A stretch of DNA of 64,000 nt. Source: Zunongwangia atlantica 22II14-10F7. GTDB taxonomy: Bacteria > Bacteroidota > Bacteroidia > Flavobacteriales > Flavobacteriaceae. Position 1 is the stretch's first letter. Every line of letters begins with the position of its first letter. The position numbers were made by a program, and so were the translations under genes. This document shows, in pieces, positions 47,543-53,851 of the stretch. The notes under the pieces were generated by a model. The model ran no database searches, was not told where the DNA came from, and saw nothing but the letters and a program-made list of their open reading frames with translations. Location of the stretch: NCBI RefSeq assembly GCF_002094855.1, contig NZ_ARYN01000005.1:186001-250000 (forward strand), in the 5' to 3' direction.

Positions 47543-48400
47543 ATGATTAATATTAACACAATACTGGTAGGGTTAGATCTTTCTCCTATGGACGATCACC
47601 TTATCGCATACGCTTCGTTTTTAGCCAAAAAACTGGATATTAAAAAGGTATATTTCACTCATAATGTAAAAAAATATGCAATTTCAGAATTGTTTCAGGA
47701 GCAGTTAAAAGATCTTGATCTGGAACAAATTATTGGCGATGAACTTTCAGAAAAAATCACCAATAGCTTTGATGCAGATGTTGAATGGGATACGCTAATT
47801 GCTGAAGATCCTTATACCGAATCGATTTTTAACCATATCGTAAATAAATATTATATCGATATGATCCTAGTAGGAAATAAGATTGATTATGAAGGTGCTG
47901 GGGTTCTTACCGATAAGCTACTTAGAATGGTAAAATGCCCGCTTTTAATTATTCCTGAAACCTGCACTCCAAAATTAAACACTATTTGGGCAGGAACAGA
48001 TTTCTCTAGAAGTTGTATGAAAATCTATAACAGCATAGATTATATAGAAGAAAAGATTGATGCGAATATTGTTGCAGCTCATGTTTATCAAATTCCAGCG
48101 CAGTTTTCACCTTATGTTTCAGCAGATACAATGAAGGTAAAACTGAAAAAACACAGCCAGGAACGCTTAGAGAAGTTTATAAAAAGATTACACAAACCTT
48201 ACAATATCGAAGAAAAAGTATTGGATAGCAAAGAGTCTACAATCGCTGAAAAACTTATCGAATGCTCGCAGGATAATAATGCAGATCTTTTAATGGTTGC
48301 CGATAAAGGAAGTAATAATATTTCTTCTTTAATGTTAGGAAGCGTTACAGATGAGCTTTCAACCTCGAATTCAAGGATCCCAATTTGGGTGGTGAAATAG
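47543..48400 (+). CDS. universal stress protein, two UspA domains
   Basis: 285-residue cytoplasmic protein with two Usp domains: residues 3-138 (TILVGLDLSPMDDHLIAYASFLAKK ... CPLLIIPE) and 145-285 (TIWAGTDFSRSC ... RIPIWVVK). The ATP-binding loop near the end of each domain is partly kept (LVGNKIDYEGAGVLTDKLLR; VADKGSNNISSLMLGSVTDEL). The ATG lies two bases after the stop of the BCCT gene, so it is translationally linked and may regulate transport, as Usp proteins do for some transporters. Confidence 0.85.
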   Translation: MININTILVGLDLSPMDDHLIAYASFLAKKLDIKKVYFTHNVKKYAISELFQEQLKDLDLEQIIGDELSEKITNSFDADVEWDTLIAEDPYTESIFNHIVNKYYIDMILVGNKIDYEGAGVLTDKLLRMVKCPLLIIPETCTPKLNTIWAGTDFSRSCMKIYNSIDYIEEKIDANIVAAHVYQIPAQFSPYVSADTMKVKLKKHSQERLEKFIKRLHKPYNIEEKVLDSKESTIAEKLIECSQDNNADLLMVADKGSNNISSLMLGSVTDELSTSNSRIPIWVVK

Positions 48401-48419
48401 GCTTTAAAAAAAGCATTCT

Positions 48420-48499
48420 TAAATTATGCAATCTGAGTTTTAGTTAACAACTTTCTTGATTGAAAGAAATAAAAAACTAAAATTCAGTTGCATAATTTA
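48420..48499. repeat. long imperfect inverted repeat
   Basis: Arms of about 27 bases (48420-48446 and 48473-48499), AAATTATGCAA...TTTTAG on the left pairing with CTAAAA...TTGCATAATTT on the right. The centre holds a small stem CTTTC-N6-GAAAG. It lies between the Usp gene and the operator of the next operon; it could be the Usp terminator or a miniature mobile element. Confidence 0.65.
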
Positions 48500-48511
48500 T
48501 TTTTATACATT

Positions 48512-48530
48512 TACTTTGATTTTCAAAGTA
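48512..48530. promoter_or_regulatory. operator palindrome 1 (TACTTTGA-N3-TCAAAGTA)
   Basis: Perfect 8-base arms, centre TTT; ends 7 bases before the ATG of the 201-residue membrane protein gene. First of three copies in 2.2 kb. Confidence 0.85.
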
Positions 48531-48537
48531 CTTTAAA

Positions 48538-49143
48538 ATGAATAAAGATTATTCACAGGATCTATCTGAAATTAGAAGTTTAATGAATCGCTCTTCGCGG
48601 TTTCTTTCCCTTAGTGGAACTTCAGGAATCATGGCGGGAATCTACGCTATTATTGGTGCAGGTATCGCGAAAATATTCTTCTTCCCTACTCAGTTTGAGT
48701 ATGAAAATATTGGATATGCTAGTCCGCAGCTCGTGCCGATTGTTATCGATCTAATGCTGGTGCTTTTGCTTAGCGTGGTGACGGCTTATGTACTTTCGGC
48801 CAAAGAAGCGAAGAAAAATGATGAAAAGATTTGGGATGAAACCGCCAAAAGATTGGCATTTCATTTTTTGATTCCGCTGCTTACCGGTGGCGCGTATATT
48901 TTATTAAAATTGAATCAGGGTGATTTTGCTTCAGCTGCTTCATTGATGTTAATCTTTTACGGACTCGCTTTGCTTAATGCTTCAAAATATACGATTGGCA
49001 CCATAAAATATTTGGGAATTTTAGAGATTTTGATCGGTTTGATCTGTGCCTGTTTTCCTGGATATGGTTTTTGGTTTTGGACGATAGGATTCGGACTTTT
49101 GCATATTGTTTACGGAAGTTTAATGATCATTCAGAAAAAATAA
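48538..49143 (+). CDS. membrane protein, operon with winged-helix regulator
   Basis: 201-residue integral membrane protein with about six helices after a short polar N-terminus (MNKDYSQDLSEIRSLMNRSSRFLSLSG). Not assigned to a named family by me; similar proteins commonly precede the same small winged-helix regulator in Flavobacteria and Sphingobacteria. The 7-base gap between the operator and ATG means that repressor binding would block transcription or initiation directly. Possibly a sensor or partner for the regulator encoded next. Confidence 0.7.
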   Translation: MNKDYSQDLSEIRSLMNRSSRFLSLSGTSGIMAGIYAIIGAGIAKIFFFPTQFEYENIGYASPQLVPIVIDLMLVLLLSVVTAYVLSAKEAKKNDEKIWDETAKRLAFHFLIPLLTGGAYILLKLNQGDFASAASLMLIFYGLALLNASKYTIGTIKYLGILEILIGLICACFPGYGFWFWTIGFGLLHIVYGSLMIIQKK

Positions 49144-49164
49144 TTTCCGAAGAAAACGTCCAAA

Positions 49165-49470
49165 GTGAGTATCATAGAAAACATAAATAAACTTTTTGAC
49201 CATCGCATTCGATTGGGAATCATGTCGGTTTTAATGGTGAACGAGAAAGTCAGTTTTAATCAGTTAAAAGAACTTTTAGAAGTGACTGATGGTAACCTGG
49301 CGAGCCATATAAAAGCACTTGAAAAAGCCGAATATCTTGAAGTACAGAAATCCTTTGTGGATCGCAAACCAAATACCAAATATAAAGCGACCAAACTTGG
49401 GAAATTGGAATTTAAAAAACATATCGATGCCCTGGAAAGCATTATAAAATCGAAAAACGAATTAAAATAA
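49165..49470 (+). CDS. winged-helix transcriptional regulator (ArsR/MarR-like)
   Basis: 101-residue DNA-binding protein with a GTG start at 49165, 21 bases after the previous stop. It is essentially one winged helix-turn-helix: HRIRLGIMSVLMVNEKVSFNQLKELLEVTDGNLASHIKALEKAEYLEVQKSFVDRKPNTKYKATKLGKLEF. The recognition helix is DGNLASHIKALEKA and the wing RKPNTKYKAT. No metal or thiol site is visible. As a dimer it should bind a palindrome; three identical palindromes in front of this operon and of two following units are the likely targets, including its own promoter. Confidence 0.85.
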   Translation: MSIIENINKLFDHRIRLGIMSVLMVNEKVSFNQLKELLEVTDGNLASHIKALEKAEYLEVQKSFVDRKPNTKYKATKLGKLEFKKHIDALESIIKSKNELK

Positions 49471-49481
49471 ACTATCACGAG

Positions 49482-49571
49482 GGTAAGCCCAGGAAGGCTT
49501 TCGGCAGAAATAAATTTTCAATTTCTAGGCAAGCCACGAGATACTAAACCCTTTGGCGGCGCCAATAAAAT
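49482..49571. repeat. intergenic repeat, copy 2 (CCCTTTGGCGGCGCCAATAA family)
   Basis: Aligns with 2708-2802 over its full length; the last 24 bases are identical. Located between the regulator gene and the second operator. Confidence 0.7.
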
Positions 49572-49584
49572 TTTTTTATTAAGC

Positions 49585-49603
49585 TACTTTGAAATTCAAA
49601 GTA
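49585..49603. promoter_or_regulatory. operator palindrome 2 (TACTTTGA-N3-TCAAAGTA)
   Basis: Perfect arms, centre AAT; ends 13 bases before the ATG at 49617. Confidence 0.85.
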
Positions 49604-49616
49604 AAAATTATCTATT

Positions 49617-49934
49617 ATGACTATTGAAAATCCTATGAAATTAGACTACGCTTTGGCGTTAAAACGCGCACTTACCGGTGCTGGAATTGCGTTACTTCTA
49701 CTGGCCGGAATTTTGCTGAAAGTTGGCGAAATTGAAAGTTGGGTGTACATTCCCATAATCACAACATCGATTGGTGGAGCTGGTGGTGGAGTATTCTACT
49801 ACCTGATACGTGACTTCTTTTTTAAAGGCCATAAATACACAAAATTGATCAGTGTTTTTTGCGGATTTTGCTTTCTTGTAATTTTTTGGTTAAGCTTAGT
49901 TTTCGCGTTAGCACAAGTAGGACTTTGGGATTAA
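49617..49934 (+). CDS. small membrane protein of the TACTTTGA regulon
   Basis: 105-residue protein with three predicted membrane helices (ALTGAGIALLLLAGILLKV, WVYIPIITTSIGGAGGGVFYYLI, LISVFCGFCFLVIFWLSLVFALA). No family recognised. It is the first gene of the second transcription unit controlled by the palindrome and is followed after 3 bases by the MpaB/DUF2236 gene, so the two are co-transcribed. Confidence 0.65.
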   Translation: MTIENPMKLDYALALKRALTGAGIALLLLAGILLKVGEIESWVYIPIITTSIGGAGGGVFYYLIRDFFFKGHKYTKLISVFCGFCFLVIFWLSLVFALAQVGLWD

Positions 49935-49937
49935 ACT

Positions 49938-50711
49938 ATGGAAACCACCTATTTCACAAAAAAAGACTCGATCGTTCGCCAAATTTGGGGAAAAGCAGAT
50001 ACCATCCTATTTATTTTTGCCGGTGCTGCTGCTGAATTTGCGCTGAATAAAGCGGTAGATTGGCTGTATTATACCGGCAGGCTTCCCAAAGACCCGCTGG
50101 GCCGACTTTTCTCTACCGTGAATTATGCGAAAGTGATCGTTTTTGCTGAAGAAAAAACAGCTTTCCAGGCGATAGATCAAATGAATAAAATTCATGCGAA
50201 AATTGAAGAAAATCGAGGTTTTAAAATCCCAGATTGGGCATATCGCGATGTACTTTTTATGTTGATCGATTATTCCATTAGAGCTTTTGAAGCTTTAGAG
50301 CGAAAGCTAACATTGCACGAAAAAGAAGAGGTTTTTCAGGTATTTCTAAAAGTTGGAAAAGGGATGAAAATCGCTGATTTACCCACTAATTTTAAAGACT
50401 GGGAAATACAACGAAGATCACAACTTCAGGACAATTTTGAATATAGCGATTTCACCAAAGATCTATTTCTTCAGTATAAAAAACACTTAGGAATTATTCG
50501 TTACCGCCTATTACTGGAAGCCCAGATTTTAATGGCGCCCAAACGAATAAAAGAATTACTGAATTTCAGAAATCAGTCTATTCTAATCGCAATTATTCCA
50601 TTTTACCGACTAAGCCGAATATTTAAAATCGATTATATCCTGAAAGAACTTATCCTGCCAAAAGATTACAAAAGCGACATCAAAGCTTTGGATCACTCGG
50701 CAGCTCATTGA
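49938..50711 (+). CDS. MpaB/DUF2236-family oxygenase-like protein
   Basis: 257-residue all-helical protein matching the DUF2236 family, which includes heme-containing latex clearing protein and fungal MpaB. Family landmarks: opening IWGKADTILFIFAGAAAEFAL, then the histidine of AIDQMNKIHAKIEENRGF (H86, position of the heme-ligand/neighbouring conserved His) and DWAYRDVLFMLIDYSIRAFEALERKL. The substrate is unknown and heme binding is inferred only. Together with Coq4-like and DoxX-like genes under the same operator it may modify an isoprenoid or quinone-like lipid. Confidence 0.7.
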   Translation: METTYFTKKDSIVRQIWGKADTILFIFAGAAAEFALNKAVDWLYYTGRLPKDPLGRLFSTVNYAKVIVFAEEKTAFQAIDQMNKIHAKIEENRGFKIPDWAYRDVLFMLIDYSIRAFEALERKLTLHEKEEVFQVFLKVGKGMKIADLPTNFKDWEIQRRSQLQDNFEYSDFTKDLFLQYKKHLGIIRYRLLLEAQILMAPKRIKELLNFRNQSILIAIIPFYRLSRIFKIDYILKELILPKDYKSDIKALDHSAAH

Positions 50712-50730
50712 TCAAAAAATTTTAATCATT

Positions 50731-50749
50731 TACTTTGAATTTCAAAGTA
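50731..50749. promoter_or_regulatory. operator palindrome 3 (TACTTTGA-N3-TCAAAGTA)
   Basis: Perfect arms, centre ATT; ends 16 bases before the ATG at 50766. Confidence 0.85.
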
Positions 50750-50765
50750 CTTTAAAAACATCATT

Positions 50766-51266
50766 ATGCGAAAGCGATTAATTCACTGGCTTTTTGACCA
50801 GACTCAGAAAGTTTATACGCGATTTTTAAAACGAAAGCATATTCCGTGGAATATTAGCTCTGCTGAACTCCTCCACTACCCAAAAGAGAGTTTCGGTTAC
50901 CATCTTGGGGAATTCCTGAATAAAAATAATTTTGAACTCATTGCAAAAGTAGAACGGCATGATGCCTATCATACGCTTTGCGGTTACGGCACCAATGTTG
51001 AAGACGAGATCGCACTACAATATTTATGTTTAGGCAACGGAAAAAGTAGCCCGTATATGTTTGGTGCGATCGTATTGGGCACACTAATTCTTCCCGATTA
51101 TTTCAGGTATTATTATCGTTCTTTTAAGATTGGTAAAAACGCGAACACATTTCATCATTTCGATTTTAAAGAAGTGCTTCCGTTAAACTTTGAAAATTTC
51201 AGGCAGGCCATATTTAGCCGAAATTACATAAATTCAGTCTGTATTTTATCCATTCCGAAAAAATGA
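50766..51266 (+). CDS. Coq4-like protein
   Basis: 166-residue protein with the COQ4 metal motif HDxxH-x11-E in ERHDAYHTLCGYGTNVEDE (H65, D66, H69, E81). Eukaryotic Coq4 is a zinc-binding scaffold, and recently linked to C1 decarboxylation, in ubiquinone synthesis. Flavobacteria use menaquinone, so this homologue must do something else, perhaps hold another isoprenoid lipid. First gene of the third unit behind the palindrome; its stop overlaps the next start (ATGA). Confidence 0.75.
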   Translation: MRKRLIHWLFDQTQKVYTRFLKRKHIPWNISSAELLHYPKESFGYHLGEFLNKNNFELIAKVERHDAYHTLCGYGTNVEDEIALQYLCLGNGKSSPYMFGAIVLGTLILPDYFRYYYRSFKIGKNANTFHHFDFKEVLPLNFENFRQAIFSRNYINSVCILSIPKK

Positions 51267-51967
51267 AAATCATTGCAAAATTTGAACAATTTCATCTTCA
51301 GGCAAGACGAAATATCTGGATAGGCTATTTTGCCATTTTTTGCCGAATCGCTTTAGCGGCAGGCTTTTTACCATCGGGATTTGTAAAGATCAACGGCGAA
51401 CGATTTACCGCTTTAGCCAATAATCACCCAATGGGACATTATTTGGAAGCGCTTTTTTACACGGGTTATTATTATCCTTTTATTGGTGTAATGCAAATGC
51501 TAGCGGCTGTTTTACTTTTGATTCCGCGTACCGCAACTTTAGGCGCTTTGATCTATTTCCCTATTATTTTGAATATTACGGTGCTTTCTTTGGCCGTTCG
51601 TTTTGATGGTTCGCTATTTACCGCACCGCTTATGCTTACGGCTGTGTTCTTTTTGCTGTGTTGGGATTATCATAAACTGAAATATATTCTTCCGTTAAAG
51701 CAGCATACTTCTGAAAAATTACTTCCGCAGCAAGCTAAAATTAGTAAGTTTCCTTTCGCATTTTTTGGTGGCGTTTTTATGTATACGATCGGTTTTATCT
51801 TTTTTATTACCAATATTTTCGAGATCATGCCACGCAATTCGATTTCAGATTGTGAGCGACAATGTAGTGACACCGAAAATCCCGAAAACTGTATCACATT
51901 TTGCGAATGCATCCACGAGGAAGGAAATTCACTGCAGGAATGTTTGGAAGTTTATGAGGGTGAGTGA
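51263..51967 (+). CDS. DoxX-like membrane protein with Cys-rich C-terminus
   Basis: 234-residue membrane protein with four to five helices. The core AIFCRIALAAGFLPSGFVKINGERFTALANNHPMGHYLEALF fits the DoxX/DoxD fold. After a last helix (FFGGVFMYTIGFIFFITNIF) the C-terminal 40 residues hold six cysteines (DCERQC, NCITFCEC, QECLEV), unusual for the family and suggestive of disulfides or metal binding on the outer face. Overlaps the Coq4-like gene by ATGA, hence co-translated with it. Confidence 0.7.
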   Translation: MKIIAKFEQFHLQARRNIWIGYFAIFCRIALAAGFLPSGFVKINGERFTALANNHPMGHYLEALFYTGYYYPFIGVMQMLAAVLLLIPRTATLGALIYFPIILNITVLSLAVRFDGSLFTAPLMLTAVFFLLCWDYHKLKYILPLKQHTSEKLLPQQAKISKFPFAFFGGVFMYTIGFIFFITNIFEIMPRNSISDCERQCSDTENPENCITFCECIHEEGNSLQECLEVYEGE

Positions 51968-52021
51968 TTGGTAGAAATCAACTTTGTAAAGTCGAATATA
52001 GGGTTAATAACAATTCCAATT

Positions 52022-52699
52022 TTAATAAATTACGGTTCCTTTAATATTTTTTAACTCTATAAAACCAAAATACCTGGAATCTTCTGAATTATCTCTATTA
52101 TCACCAAGAACAAAGGCTTTCCCTTCAGGAACAATTATTGGCCCAAAATAATCTTTATTCCAATTAGCATTGTAGATATTTTGAATCCTTTTATCAACTT
52201 CTGTTTGGTTAAGCACTACTTTTTGATCTGACACACCAATTTCTCTAGCAAAATTATCATCTATCATTATTTTATATGTAGAATCATTTATCTTCGAAGC
52301 ATATCCAAATTCATTATACGCTATTGATTTTGGTAAGCTTTCGTACTTTTCTATAGAAAGATGATAGTTGTGAATAAAGTTAATACCTTTATCTAAGTTT
52401 TTACCATTAATAAACAAAACACCACCTTTAAGTTCAATTGTATCACCTTGTTTACCAGTCAATCTATGAACTCTAAAATGAGCTCCAAAATTTTCATCAT
52501 GATGTAAATAGGAAACAAAATCACCGTTTTTTGGAGTTATTAAATTTGATGAAACAAAGTATTTCCCCATTTTTAAATTTGGATCGTTAGCAACACTGGA
52601 ATTATGAAATACTTTAAAAATCCCTGATTGCCCTAAGGCATTATAAATTAGAAATATTGCCAATAAGATGCTACCAGTGATTAGCAGTTTTTTCTTCAT
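52022..52699 (-). CDS. S26 signal peptidase I homologue with altered active site
   Basis: 225 residues with one N-terminal helix ([19 protein letters not shown]) and S26 boxes [46 protein letters not shown] and [16 protein letters not shown]. Box B, normally SMxPTL, reads [12 protein letters not shown], so alanine (A37) stands where the nucleophilic serine is expected, with S34/S35 just before. The box D lysine is replaced by histidine (VHRL, H78), as in ER/archaeal-type enzymes. It may be inactive, or use a shifted serine with histidine. Operon with a hypothetical gene upstream; AT-rich. Confidence 0.75.
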   Translation of the reverse strand: MKKKLLITGSILLAIFLIYNALGQSGIFKVFHNSSVANDPNLKMGKYFVSSNLITPKNGDFVSYLHHDENFGAHFRVHRLTGKQGDTIELKGGVLFINGKNLDKGINFIHNYHLSIEKYESLPKSIAYNEFGYASKINDSTYKIMIDDNFAREIGVSDQKVVLNQTEVDKRIQNIYNANWNKDYFGPIIVPEGKAFVLGDNRDNSEDSRYFGFIELKNIKGTVIY

Positions 52700-52714
52700 A
52701 ATTTAGATTAAATT

Positions 52715-53296
52715 CTATTCATTATTATACTCCAGATCAAAGCCTTTCAAGCTAGTATTTTTAAATTTAGTGATGATCTTTGCTATTTTATCATCTCCTC
52801 CTATTACTCCAAATTGATGTTGTAAATCGTGATTTGTAGCGATTAAATAATCTTCCGGGTTCATTAGATTTTTAAATCCGGTAAACTCCTCATTTATATC
52901 TGCATACCTATTTGAAAATTCATTATCGAGCCAAATCTCGATTTCAGCTTTAGATCTTAATTGCTTTGTAAAAATATACAGGTAGCTTCCAAATTCGTGT
53001 GGATAATAGAAATTTTGATTTGGCATTATTAATAAATCCCTTACGGTTCTGGTTGCAAACCCAAACCAGGTTTTCTCTATACGAATACGATATAACTGCT
53101 CAAAATTTATTTGATTCTCTTTTAATTTAGAGATAAGCATAACGTATATATTCCCAGCTTGGATGTATTGATACATATAATACCCATCTAGCATTATAAG
53201 TTGGATAAAGTTTTCTGCAGGAAGATCTGATTCAAATTCTAACTGAGCACACCCAGCTATTCCCAATTTTTGGAATAATACAATAAACTCAGTCAT
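52715..53296 (-). CDS. hypothetical protein upstream of the S26 homologue
   Basis: 193-residue protein with no signal peptide or membrane helix and mixed alpha/beta composition, rich in Tyr, Phe and Asn. I do not recognise a family. The start is 15 bases upstream of the S26 homologue start side, so the two share a transcript. Codon use is strongly AT-biased compared with neighbouring core genes, as in the S26 gene, consistent with a small acquired module. Confidence 0.55.
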   Translation of the reverse strand: MTEFIVLFQKLGIAGCAQLEFESDLPAENFIQLIMLDGYYMYQYIQAGNIYVMLISKLKENQINFEQLYRIRIEKTWFGFATRTVRDLLIMPNQNFYYPHEFGSYLYIFTKQLRSKAEIEIWLDNEFSNRYADINEEFTGFKNLMNPEDYLIATNHDLQHQFGVIGGDDKIAKIITKFKNTSLKGFDLEYNNE

Positions 53297-53360
53297 TTTC
53301 TTTTTTTAATAATCCTTAAGAACTAAAACTCTTAACTACGTAATCTAAAAGCTAGCAATA

Positions 53361-53750
53361 TCATGATCTTTCAAAATCAAATATTCGATCCTTTAAATAA
53401 TTAATTTCTTTCTTCTCCTTTATTTTAAATCTGATATAAATTATTGAAAAAGGAAGAATGAAATAGATAATTGGAAACAACAAAAACCCTTTAATAAGCA
53501 TAATAACAGAAACCAATATCCCCAATCCAAATGCTAGTTTTCCAGCTATATTCATAGGTGATTTAAAATCCAGTTTTAGATCATAATATCCATTCTCATT
53601 TAAAAAACCAATTATTCTATAGTTATTAGGAAAATATGTTCTTTGAAGCTCTAATTTTTCTGGCCCGATATAACCAGAATAAAATCAATTCACAATTAGC
53701 TTGTTTAGGATTTTAATATTTTTATCTGATTTGGCTATTATTTTTCGCAT
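53361..53750 (-). pseudogene. small membrane protein gene interrupted by in-frame TGA
   Basis: Reading from ATG at 53750 gives MRKIIAKSDKNIKILNKLIVN, then TGA (53687-53685), then in the same frame 43 further codons (FYSGYIGPEKLELQRTYFPN...) running without break into a 64-residue open frame that starts at ATG 53555 and contains two membrane helices (LAFGLGILVSVIMLIKGFLLF and IIYFILPFSIIYIRF). The whole would be 129 codons. The protein-like sequence on both sides of the TGA indicates a nonsense mutation in an originally intact gene; the shorter ORF from 53555 could still be expressed. Confidence 0.5.
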
Positions 53751-53851
53751 TTCATAAATTCCAAACAACGCCCACTATAACTCAAAGAATGATAAATAAC
53801 AGGTGTTTTTCAATGGCAATTATTAATTCTGGTTGAAATTAATATAAACCC

